This document shows, piece after piece, positions 7,212 to 14,093 of a stretch of 20,963 bases of DNA. Position 1 is the stretch's first letter. Every line of letters begins with the position of its first letter. The stretch covers positions 1 to 20,963 of the forward strand of contig JAJRUE010000311.1 of NCBI GenBank assembly GCA_024277955.1. Reading direction: 5' to 3'. The DNA comes from Alphaproteobacteria bacterium. Lineage in GTDB: Bacteria; Pseudomonadota; Alphaproteobacteria; Rhodobacterales; Rhodobacteraceae. A model generated the notes under the pieces. The model made no database searches. It worked only from the letters and a program-made list of their open reading frames with translations, and had not been told where the DNA came from. A program made the translations under genes and the position numbers.

Positions 7212-8303
7212 ATGCAGGTTTCGTTTTCTGGGGCCGTTTTTGCCGGCAGGGCGCCGATCCTGGCAACCGCGACAGCAGTATTTCTGGGCACGGCGACCGC
7301 CGCGCTTGCGCTTGTTCCGGGCGGCGGCGGCGGTCCGGGTTCGGAACCCAACCCGCCCAAGGTCGGCCCCGGTCTGCCGTATATCTCGGGCCGTCTGGCC
7401 GCGCCGGCCTCGGCCGCCGTCACCCCGCCTGCGGGCGCGGTTGTCCCGGATGAATTCTGCATTCCCGGCAAGCTGAACGATTGCGGCGAACATCTGCGCG
7501 ACCAGCAGGCGCCGGCCCCCTTCGAAGAACCCGAAACCGTCTTCTTTGGCGACCCGAACCTGGCCTTCAGCGAAGCGCGCAACAGCGGCTGGGTCGATGG
7601 GCAGCTGCGCACCACGGACCTGTCAGCGGTCGGCGAATCCCGCCGGATCACCACCTATTCGGTGGGCGTCGATCACCGTTTCGGCGACAAGTTTCTGTTG
7701 GGGGTGATGGTTGCGAACACCTCCAACACGACCACCTTCGCCCCGATTTCCACCGAAGACCTTGGCACGGGCATGCTGGCGGGGCCATATTTTGCGCTGC
7801 AGCTTTCGGAAAACTGGGCTGTGGATGGCAAGTACATCCTTGGCAAGATCGCCCATACCATCACCACTTCGGGCGCGTTTTCCGGGGAATTCAAAAGCGA
7901 CGAAACCTTTGCCGCGCTGCGGATTTCCGGGCTGATCGATCGGGAAAACTGGCGCTTCCACCCGTCGCTGGAATACGCGACCATGACCCGCAAGGATCCG
8001 GCCTATATCGACGGGGTGCGCGGCCCGGTTCCGGCCGCGACCAATACCGAAAGTTTCGCCACCGCCGTGATGCTGGCCTATTACAAGGGGCTGGGCATCG
8101 GCGATGGCGGCCTGCTGCCCTATGCCGGGATCGAACTCAGCCAGAGGATCGGCGCAGGCCAGCCCTTTGCAACGCTACGCCTGGGGGTGTCGAACGTCTT
8201 TGGCAACGGCGCGATGCTGAACCTGGACTACGCATATGGCGCGATCGGGCTGGCCAATGTCGACGACAGGCTGATCACCATCCGCTTCGAAATCCCGTTC
8301 TAG
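7212..8303 (+). CDS. Outer-membrane beta-barrel protein, autotransporter-barrel-like, with short Gly/Pro-rich N-terminal region
   Basis: A 363-aa exported protein. Residues 1-33 look like a signal peptide ending ALA before LVPGGGGGPG. Residues 34-125 are low-complexity Gly/Pro/Ala-rich, with two cysteines (CIPGKLNDC) that could form a disulfide loop. From about residue 135 to the end, amphipathic strands alternate with turns (ITTYSVGVDHRFGDKFLLGVMVANTS), and the chain ends ITIRFEIPF with a terminal Phe, the usual outer-membrane barrel signal. About 230 residues suits a 10-12-strand barrel of the autotransporter type, but the passenger is far too short for a classical autotransporter. Start ATG 7212 has GGGGGA upstream. 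TAG stop, 1 nt from the convergent ubiV stop. Ligand or substrate unknown. Confidence 0.75.
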   Translation: MQVSFSGAVFAGRAPILATATAVFLGTATAALALVPGGGGGPGSEPNPPKVGPGLPYISGRLAAPASAAVTPPAGAVVPDEFCIPGKLNDCGEHLRDQQAPAPFEEPETVFFGDPNLAFSEARNSGWVDGQLRTTDLSAVGESRRITTYSVGVDHRFGDKFLLGVMVANTSNTTTFAPISTEDLGTGMLAGPYFALQLSENWAVDGKYILGKIAHTITTSGAFSGEFKSDETFAALRISGLIDRENWRFHPSLEYATMTRKDPAYIDGVRGPVPAATNTESFATAVMLAYYKGLGIGDGGLLPYAGIELSQRIGAGQPFATLRLGVSNVFGNGAMLNLDYAYGAIGLANVDDRLITIRFEIPF

Positions 8304-8304
8304 G

Positions 8305-9297
8305 TCAGGCCAGCGCCTGCACCCCGGTTTGCGGCGCGCTCAGCTCCGCCGCCTGGTCCGCCGCCTGATCAGGCGTATCGGCCTGCCCCCAGTCGTGCCC
8401 CGGCCGCCCATGCCAGAACCCGTTGGCAAAGGGCGCGCCAACCCCGGCCTGGCGCAGCCTTTCGCTGCCCTCGCCGGCGTCAAGATCGCCATCGAGAACC
8501 GCGCGGAACACCCCGGCCACCGCGGCCATGTCCACCATGTGCGGCGACAGGCGGAAATGGCTGATCCCCATGCGTTGCATGTCGTCCAGCTCGCCCAGCA
8601 GGTTCAGGTAGCTGTGCGACAGCGTCTGGATGCCGTTCACGGTCAGGAAATCCTGCCCGGCCACGGTTTTCAGCGGCATCCCGTCGGGATCCTCTTCGCA
8701 GACGAACTGGCAGTTGTCCTTGATGCGCCCATGCGCGCGCGCGTGATAGCAGCGCGCCGACAGCGCCAGCGAAGCCCGCCCGAACACCTGCACCTCAAGG
8801 CTCACCCCCAGATCGCGTGCGCGGGCGGCCAGGATCGCCACCGCATCGCGCGGCAATTCCGGCGGCAGGGTAAAGTGGCTGGCCCCGCGCGCCGCCAGAA
8901 AGGCCAACGTGTCTTCGTTGTAGACGTTCATGAACGGGCCGACACGAAACCGCTTGCCGTCCAGGTGCCACAGGGCCGAACTGTCGTTGATCTCGAGCGC
9001 GTGATCTTCAAGATCGCAAAATCCGGCAATCATGTTGCGTTCGCGCTTCAGCATCACCTCGGCCAGGGTGGAAAACACCACCGTCTTGCCGGCGGCGCCC
9101 AGCTGTTGGGCGACCTCGTCATAGTGCTTTTCGAAAAACGGCGCGCGTTTCGAACAGATCACCTCGCCCAGATAAACCTCGTCCACCGGGGCGGCGGCGA
9201 TCTGGCGATAGAACGCCAGTTTCGCATCCGCATCCCAGTGAAACAGGATCGGCGCGATCGTCAGTATCGCCCCGCTCGTCGCCCCGTTCACCGCCAT
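8305..9297 (-). CDS. ubiV: Oxygen-independent ubiquinone hydroxylation protein UbiV (U32 family)
   Basis: UbiV pairs with UbiU to hydroxylate the ubiquinone ring without O2 (prephenate as oxygen donor in E. coli). The 330-aa protein contains the four cysteines expected for its 4Fe-4S cluster: C48 (GEVICSKR), C183, C196 and C200; the last three have the same 13- and 4-residue spacing as E. coli C180/C193/C197. FANGFWHGRPGHDW marks the end of the family fold; about 28 further residues (TPDQAADQAAELSAPQ region) form an unusual Ala/Gln-rich tail. Start ATG 9297 has GGAGG 6 nt upstream and overlaps ubiU by 10 nt. It is last in the ubiT-ubiU-ubiV operon. Confidence 0.92.
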   Translation of the reverse strand: MAVNGATSGAILTIAPILFHWDADAKLAFYRQIAAAPVDEVYLGEVICSKRAPFFEKHYDEVAQQLGAAGKTVVFSTLAEVMLKRERNMIAGFCDLEDHALEINDSSALWHLDGKRFRVGPFMNVYNEDTLAFLAARGASHFTLPPELPRDAVAILAARARDLGVSLEVQVFGRASLALSARCYHARAHGRIKDNCQFVCEEDPDGMPLKTVAGQDFLTVNGIQTLSHSYLNLLGELDDMQRMGISHFRLSPHMVDMAAVAGVFRAVLDGDLDAGEGSERLRQAGVGAPFANGFWHGRPGHDWGQADTPDQAADQAAELSAPQTGVQALA

Positions 9298-10286
9298 GTC
9301 TTGCCTCCGAACGCCCCTTTGGTTTCCTTTTGCCCTTCGGTCAGGGCCAGCAGGCTGGCGATCTCGGGTTCCGTGCCCGCCATGATCGCATCCACCGCCT
9401 TGCGATAGGCCGAAACCACAGATTTCACATAGGCGCGCGACCGTTGCCGCCCCTCGATCTTGAGCGCGCTGACACCGGCGGCCATCAGGTCGGGCAACAG
9501 CGACGACAGGTTCAGCGAAATCGGTTCCTCAAAGGCGTAATACGGCCCGTCATGCGCCGGCGTCAGGTATCTGCCCTTGCAGATCGTCGGGTAGCCGGCG
9601 TTTTCGCCGCAGGCGAAACAGTCGATGGTATAATCGCCCAGCCGGGTCGACAGGTTGCCCGCATCGTCGCGCACGTATTCCACCTGCGCCGCCGGCGAAC
9701 AGACCCCGTCCATGTTGGTCGAAAGCCCGGTGACGTAGTTGGTCAGCGAACAGCGGCCCTCGACCATCAGCCCGTGGTTGCCGAAAATGAAGGTCTCGAT
9801 CTCGCAGGGGATTTCGCTGGCCATCTGCCTGATTTCCGGCACCGTCAGGATGCGCGGCAGAACCACCCGGCGCACGTTGAACTCGCGCACATAGAACCGG
9901 ATCGCTTCGGGGGTCGAGGCGGCGGCCTGCACCGACAGGTGCAGCCGGATGTCGGGATACGTGCGGGCGATGTAGTCGGCCACCCCGATATCGGCGACGA
10001 TAAAGGCATCCACGCCGATGCGCGCGCCCGCATCCACCGCCTCTTTCCACAGGCCCACCTTGCCGGCGGGGGGAAAGGTGTTCACCGCCAGCAGCACCCT
10101 GGTGCCGCCGGCATGCGCGTTGGCGACCGCGCGTTCCAGTTCCGGCACGGTGAAATTCAAACCCGGGAAGTTGCGCGCGTTGGTGGCGTTCTGAAACCCG
10201 CAGTAAACGGCGTCGGCGCCTGCCTCGACCGCGGTGCGCATGGCCGAGGGCGTGCCGGCGGGGCACACCAGTTCCGGTGCTTTCAT
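9288..10286 (-). CDS. ubiU: Oxygen-independent ubiquinone hydroxylation protein UbiU (U32 family), with altered cysteine set
   Basis: Partner of UbiV, 332 aa. It opens MKAPELVCPAGTPSAM, as U32 proteins do, and carries NATNARNFPGLNF, ETFIFGNHGLMVEGRC, GENAGYPTICKGRY and ALKIEGRQRS, all recognisable UbiU blocks. C179, C196 and C236 match three of the E. coli cluster ligands (C176, C193, C232). The first ligand (E. coli C169, seven residues before C176) corresponds to Gly172 here. Two extra cysteines, C223 and C226 (IDCFACGENAG), occur where E. coli has Arg and Asp. The cluster may therefore be held differently. Start ATG 10286 overlaps the ubiT stop as ATGA, with AAGGA about 8 nt upstream. Confidence 0.93.
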   Translation of the reverse strand: MKAPELVCPAGTPSAMRTAVEAGADAVYCGFQNATNARNFPGLNFTVPELERAVANAHAGGTRVLLAVNTFPPAGKVGLWKEAVDAGARIGVDAFIVADIGVADYIARTYPDIRLHLSVQAAASTPEAIRFYVREFNVRRVVLPRILTVPEIRQMASEIPCEIETFIFGNHGLMVEGRCSLTNYVTGLSTNMDGVCSPAAQVEYVRDDAGNLSTRLGDYTIDCFACGENAGYPTICKGRYLTPAHDGPYYAFEEPISLNLSSLLPDLMAAGVSALKIEGRQRSRAYVKSVVSAYRKAVDAIMAGTEPEIASLLALTEGQKETKGAFGGKTWR

Positions 10287-10834
10287 GTGTGGTGTCCTTG
10301 TTTTTCACCCAGACGGCGCAGCGCCGCCAGGGCCGCACGACCCGGCGTGCCGAACATCTCGGCGACACTTGCCGCGATAGAGCCATCCACGTCGTCCAGC
10401 GCGTTGCGCAGGCAGACCACGGCTTCGGTATTGCCGGTGATCACGAGATCGCGCGAAAAGAACAGCGCATCCCCGTCCAGATCTCCGTCGACCAGCATCA
10501 ACAGGTCCAGGAAACTGCCCGCGATACGCGCGTCATGCGCCGGCAGGGCGTTGCGGCGGCGCGCGACCAGCATCAGGTCGTCGGGATCGGGGCGCAGGAC
10601 CAGCGCGAACGGAAAATTCACCGGATCGATCACGAAAACCGCGCGGGTATGCGGGCCGAGGCGGGCGAACATGTCGGGGTTTTGCGCCGCCACGCGGTGA
10701 ACGACGCGGCGCAGGATCGGCTGCAGCAGGAATATCGGCAAAGGCGGCGCCCAACGGGGGCGTTCCTGCCAGAAACCCGGCTTTGCGGAACGGTCTGCGG
10801 ACGGGCCTGCGGGAGTGGTGGTGAGGTTGGTCAT
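10283..10834 (-). CDS. ubiT: SCP2-domain ubiquinone accessory factor UbiT
   Basis: UbiT is the SCP2-type lipid-binding accessory protein of the anaerobic ubiquinone pathway, thought to bind polyprenylated intermediates and to replace UbiJ when oxygen is absent. The 183-aa ORF has a hydrophilic N-terminus, a hydrophobic helix (PPLPIFLLQPILRRVV), then the SCP2 core (RAVFVIDPVNFPFALVLRP ... SFLDLLMLVDGDLDGDALFFSRDLVITGN ... CLRNALDD). Identity rests on this pattern plus its position directly before ubiU and ubiV. The ATG at 10834 has no clear Shine-Dalgarno sequence. A palindromic FNR/Dnr-type site lies 34-47 nt upstream, consistent with anaerobic induction. Confidence 0.9.
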   Translation of the reverse strand: MTNLTTTPAGPSADRSAKPGFWQERPRWAPPLPIFLLQPILRRVVHRVAAQNPDMFARLGPHTRAVFVIDPVNFPFALVLRPDPDDLMLVARRRNALPAHDARIAGSFLDLLMLVDGDLDGDALFFSRDLVITGNTEAVVCLRNALDDVDGSIAASVAEMFGTPGRAALAALRRLGEKQGHHT

Positions 10835-10867
10835 GGGCCCGCGCTAGCACGTCTGTGGGGCGGCGCA

Positions 10868-10881
10868 TTGACGGGCGTCAA
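10868..10881 (-). promoter_or_regulatory. FNR/Dnr-type binding site upstream of ubiTUV
   Basis: TTGAC-GGGC-GTCAA is a perfect inverted repeat with the half-site and 4-nt spacer of the FNR/Dnr class (TTGAY-N4-RTCAA). It is centred 40-41 nt upstream of the ubiT ATG and downstream of the preceding efflux-pump stop, so ubiTUV is the only plausible target. Oxygen control of O2-independent ubiquinone synthesis by an FNR-family factor is biologically sensible. A second inverted repeat, GCGAAA-N4-TTTCGC, lies next to it at about 10888-10903 with an A/T run in the middle. Confidence 0.7.
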
Positions 10882-10932
10882 CAAGTGCGAAATTTTTTTC
10901 GCGCCGTCGCCGGATCCGCGCGCGGACGCGGC

Positions 10933-12438
10933 TCAGGTTTCGCGGCGCAGGGGCACTTCCACCAGCCACCAGCTGACCGCAAAGGCCAGGGCCGCGAACC
11001 CCGCGCCCGCCAGAAAGACCGGGTGCAGCGCATCGGTGAACGCGCTCAGCACCATGTCGCGGATCGCCGGCGGCAGGTTGGCGATCTGCTGGGCGTTGAA
11101 TTCGCGCAGGCTGCCGCCGCCGGGCATGAACTGGTCCATCGACGCCGACAGCTGGTTGGTGAACAACGCCCCGAACAGCGAAACCCCGAAAGAGCCGCCG
11201 ATCTGGCGCAAAAGGGTGAACCCGGCGGTGCCCACGCCCAGCATTTCGCGCGGCACGGCGTTCTGGATCGAGGTGGTGCCCACCGACATCGTCGGCCCCA
11301 TGCCGATGCCCACGACGATCATCATCAGCGTCACTTCCAGGTTCGAACTGTCGGGCTGGATCGTCGCCAGCCACAACAGCCCCGCGATCAGCACCGCCGC
11401 GCCGATGATCGGCAGGGTGCGGTAGTGGCCGGTGCGGCTCATCACCTGGCCGGCGCCGATCGAGCCGAACATGATGCCGCCCATCAGCGGGATCAGCTGC
11501 AGCCCCGACCCGGTCGGCGTGACCCCCTTGGCGACCTGCAGGTAAAGCGGCAGGAACGTGACCGCGCCGAACATCGCCGCCCCGATACAGAACGCCACCG
11601 TGCCCATCACCCAGAAGGTGTTGATCCGAAAAAGCGCCAGCGGCAGGATCGGCTCGGCGGCGCGCGCTTCGATCCAGACAAAGGCCAGCGTGGCGACAAA
11701 GGCCAGCACCTCCATCGACAGGATAAAGGTAGAGTCCCAGGCGAATGTCCGCCCGCCCAGGCTGGTGAACAGCACCAGCGCCGACAGCGCGGCGGTCAGC
11801 GCCACGGCGCCGGGATAGTCGATCTTGTGGCGCTTGCGGCCGGTGTGGGGCTTGAAGGCTACGGCAAAGACGATCAACGCGATCACCCCGATCGGGACGT
11901 TCACATAGAAGATCCAGCGCCAGCTGAGCGTATCTACAAAGAACCCGCCCAGCAACGGGCCGGCGACGCTCGAGAGGCCAAAGACCGCGCCGAAAACGCC
12001 CTGGATCTTGCCGCGTTCGCGCGGCGGCACCACGTCGCCGATCACCGTCAGCGCCAGCACGAACAACCCGCCGCCGCCCAGGCCCTGCAGCGCCCGCGAC
12101 CCGATCAGGAACACCATCGAGCCCGACATCCCCGCCAGCATCGAGCCCAGCAGGAACACCACGACCGAGATCTGCATCATGACCTTGCGCCCGTAAAGGT
12201 CGCCCAGCTTGCCGTATAGCGGCGAAACCACCGTCGAGGTCAGCAGATAGGCGGTAACCACCCAACTGAGGTGGTCCAGCCCGCCCAGGTCGGAAACGAT
12301 TGTCGGCAGCGCCGTCGAAACGATCGTCTGGTCCAGCGCCGCCAGCAACAGCATGGCCGCGACCGAGGCGATGATCAGCCGGTTGGACCCGCCGGTGGCG
12401 GTTTGCGCATTGGTTGCCTTTGCTGCGTCGGTGTTCAT
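10933..12438 (-). CDS. DHA2-family (EmrB/QacA-type) MFS multidrug efflux transporter
   Basis: Proton-driven inner-membrane exporter, 501 aa, with about 14 predicted hydrophobic helices as in the DHA2 group. Landmarks: motif D1 LDQTIVSTALPTI (35-47), motif A GKLGDLYGRK (76-85), the Arg-containing RALQGLGGGGLF, motif C-like GLSSVAGPLLGG, and WRWIFYVNVPIG. It starts at ATG 12438, overlapping the tetR stop as ATGA with AAGGA just upstream, so expression is tied to the regulator. Substrates cannot be predicted. An EmrA-type membrane-fusion partner is not adjacent, so it may work alone or with a partner encoded elsewhere. Confidence 0.94.
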   Translation of the reverse strand: MNTDAAKATNAQTATGGSNRLIIASVAAMLLLAALDQTIVSTALPTIVSDLGGLDHLSWVVTAYLLTSTVVSPLYGKLGDLYGRKVMMQISVVVFLLGSMLAGMSGSMVFLIGSRALQGLGGGGLFVLALTVIGDVVPPRERGKIQGVFGAVFGLSSVAGPLLGGFFVDTLSWRWIFYVNVPIGVIALIVFAVAFKPHTGRKRHKIDYPGAVALTAALSALVLFTSLGGRTFAWDSTFILSMEVLAFVATLAFVWIEARAAEPILPLALFRINTFWVMGTVAFCIGAAMFGAVTFLPLYLQVAKGVTPTGSGLQLIPLMGGIMFGSIGAGQVMSRTGHYRTLPIIGAAVLIAGLLWLATIQPDSSNLEVTLMMIVVGIGMGPTMSVGTTSIQNAVPREMLGVGTAGFTLLRQIGGSFGVSLFGALFTNQLSASMDQFMPGGGSLREFNAQQIANLPPAIRDMVLSAFTDALHPVFLAGAGFAALAFAVSWWLVEVPLRRET

Positions 12439-13028
12439 GCCCGTCCTTTCGATTGGCTCGTTTCAAACAGCCCGCCAAGCGCCGCAAGCGACCGGCGCAC
12501 CTCGGTCCGGGCGGATCGCCCCTGGCCCCTGGCCCAGCGCTTCATCGCCACCCGGATGGCGGCGGCGACCACCGCCGAAATCAGGACCGGGCGGTCGTCT
12601 TCGGGATCCACCCCCAGGCGGCGGGCGACGATGGCGCCGATCTGCTTTTCGTGGCGCAGGAACATCTGGTCGCGCACCAGCACCAGTTTCGGCGAGGTGC
12701 AGGCCAGTTCGAATATCCCGCGCAGCCGGTCGCGATCCGGTTCGTGCCGCTCGAAAACCGTCACCAGCATGTCGGTCAGATCGGCCAGCAGCGGCCCCCT
12801 GGCGGCCAGAAACCGGTCGACCGCATCCTGCGACAGGTCCAGCGACGACGGCAGCAGCGCTTCTTCCTTGAACGCGAAATAGTTGAAAAACGACCGCGTG
12901 CTGATGCCCGCCCTGCGTGCGATCATGTCGGCGGTGACGTTTTCCAGCCCGAGGTCCAGAACCAGGTCCACCGCAGCCGTGCGGATCGCCTTTTCGGTAT
13001 CGGATTTCTTCTTGTCGCGCAGGTCCAT
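12435..13028 (-). CDS. TetR/AcrR-family transcriptional regulator
   Basis: A 197-aa one-component repressor-type protein. The N-terminal helix-turn-helix is clear: AIRTAAVDLVLDLGLENVTADMIARRA (helices 1-2), then GISTRSFFNYFAFKEEAL (residues 41-58, recognition helix and helix 4). The C-terminal part is variable and helical, as expected of a ligand-binding domain. It is translationally coupled to the efflux pump, so it most likely represses both genes and is released by a pump substrate; the operator-like repeats directly upstream support autoregulation. The ATG at 13028 has no recognisable Shine-Dalgarno sequence. Confidence 0.93.
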   Translation of the reverse strand: MDLRDKKKSDTEKAIRTAAVDLVLDLGLENVTADMIARRAGISTRSFFNYFAFKEEALLPSSLDLSQDAVDRFLAARGPLLADLTDMLVTVFERHEPDRDRLRGIFELACTSPKLVLVRDQMFLRHEKQIGAIVARRLGVDPEDDRPVLISAVVAAAIRVAMKRWARGQGRSARTEVRRSLAALGGLFETSQSKGRA

Positions 13029-13029
13029 G

Positions 13030-13086
13030 GCAAACTTTTTGCGTTATGTGCAAGTTTGCAGTATGTGCAATTTTTTGGATTGTCAA
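13030..13086 (-). promoter_or_regulatory. tetR promoter with tandem palindromic operator-like repeats
   Basis: Two copies of a 15-bp element occur 17 nt apart: TTGCAGTATGTGCAA (13056-13070), whose outer arms TTGCA/TGCAA are perfectly symmetric, and TTGCGTTATGTGCAA (13039-13053), with TTGC/GCAA arms. A third short inverted repeat, GCAAA-CTT-TTTGC (13030-13042), runs up to the tetR ATG. On the minus strand a consensus -35 TTGACA (13086-13081) stands 17 nt from TACTGC (13063-13058), a weak -10 lying inside the first repeat. The layout fits autorepression by the TetR protein. Confidence 0.6.
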
Positions 13087-13100
13087 TCGTCCCCACGCGA

Positions 13101-13123
13101 AATTTTCCGCCCCCCGTGGGGCG
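13101..13123 (-). terminator. Possible terminator after the methyltransferase-nitrilase-MBL operon
   Basis: On the minus strand CGCCCC (13123-13118) and GGGGCG (13113-13108) form a 6-bp stem with a 4-nt loop, followed by GAAAATTT. It starts 22 nt past the stop of the MBL-fold gene and lies upstream of the tetR promoter on the same strand. The trailing tract is mixed A/T rather than a true U-run, so termination may be incomplete. Confidence 0.4.
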
Positions 13124-13145
13124 CGCGTACCGGGGGCGCGCGGGC

Positions 13146-14090
13146 TCAGAAGTTTTCGTCTTCGACCTGCAGGTAGATGTGCGAAACCACCCGGCCCAGC
13201 GCACGAAAGTCGTAGTGGTCCCGGTAGCGTGCCAGATCGTTTCGCAGCCTGCCCGCGATCTCGAAATCCAGCAGCCCGGCGGCGTAGTAGCGGCTGACAC
13301 CCCGGTAGAGATCCGACAGGAACCGCCAGGCCCGCCGGGGCAGGTCTCGGCCCTGGGTTTGGCCGCGGCCGGGCACGAAAACATCGACCGGCATCGCCAT
13401 CACCTGCCCGATCGCGCGGATCTGCCCGCGAAAATCCGCATCCGCCGGCACCCCTTGCGACGGCAGTTCCGGTTCCACCACCAGCCCGCCAAGAAACAGC
13501 ACCCGGTCGGCAGGTATCTCGACCAGCAGATCGTTGTCGGTGTGGGCATGGCTGGGGACGTGCAGCCGCAGCCGGGTGTTTCCGATGCTCAAGGTCGCCC
13601 CGCCCCCCACCGCGCGATCCGGCAGCACCAGATCGCCCGGCGACACCTTGCCCAGCGTGTCGGCCCATTTGCCGGCCTCTCCTTCCGACAGCCGTTCGAT
13701 CATCCGGGCATGGGCAATGATCGGAACGCCGGGATAGCGGGCCCGCACCGCTCCGTTGCCCAGCCAGTAGGGGCCGTGGATATGGGTGTTGATGACCGCG
13801 ACCACCGGCTTGTCGGTGATGGCCTCAAGGCGGTCCAGCACAAGGCGCGTGATCGCCTCGGAGCCGCCGGGGTCGATCAGCACCACGCCGGCATCCGTCA
13901 GCACCGCGCCGACATTGGTCGCCGGGCGATCGGGCGAGCGCGGGCAGGTTTCGGCAATGCTTCCGTGCAGCACGAACACATGCGCCGAGACCTGTTCGAA
14001 CCGACAATCCGGCGCGCCCCGGGCCGCGACCGGACCCAGCAGGCCCGCCAGCACCGCCGCCAGCACTGCCCCCCGCAGCCTGACCGGCAC
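13146..14090 (-). CDS. Exported metallo-beta-lactamase-fold protein with degenerate Zn2 site
   Basis: A 314-aa protein with a Sec-type signal peptide (residues 1-26, basic start, Ala/Leu core, ARGA), hence probably periplasmic. The fold is clear: NVGAVLTDAGVVLIDPG, then INTHIHGPYWLGN where active relatives read HxHxDHWLGN, AHTDNDLLVEIP, RVLFLGGLV and VFVPGRG. H103, H105 and H183 (the three Zn1 ligands) remain. The Zn2 ligands are replaced: Asp by Pro107, His by Tyr108, bridging Asp by Gly202, and the late PGHG His by Arg242. It may be a one-zinc enzyme or a binding protein. It begins with GTG 14090, with GAGGG 7 nt upstream, 3 nt after the nitrilase stop, and is the last operon gene. Confidence 0.85.
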   Translation of the reverse strand: MPVRLRGAVLAAVLAGLLGPVAARGAPDCRFEQVSAHVFVLHGSIAETCPRSPDRPATNVGAVLTDAGVVLIDPGGSEAITRLVLDRLEAITDKPVVAVINTHIHGPYWLGNGAVRARYPGVPIIAHARMIERLSEGEAGKWADTLGKVSPGDLVLPDRAVGGGATLSIGNTRLRLHVPSHAHTDNDLLVEIPADRVLFLGGLVVEPELPSQGVPADADFRGQIRAIGQVMAMPVDVFVPGRGQTQGRDLPRRAWRFLSDLYRGVSRYYAAGLLDFEIAGRLRNDLARYRDHYDFRALGRVVSHIYLQVEDENF

Positions 14091-14093
14091 CGT

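Noticed and set aside
10887..10932. Terminator after the efflux pump from the TCCGCGCGCGGA palindrome (about 10916-10927)
   Set aside because: On the transcribed (minus) strand the downstream tract is A-rich rather than T-rich, so an intrinsic terminator is not supported.
10855..12219. 454-codon plus-strand frame opposite the efflux pump
   Set aside because: Low-complexity His/Arg/Gln-rich antisense product with no motif.
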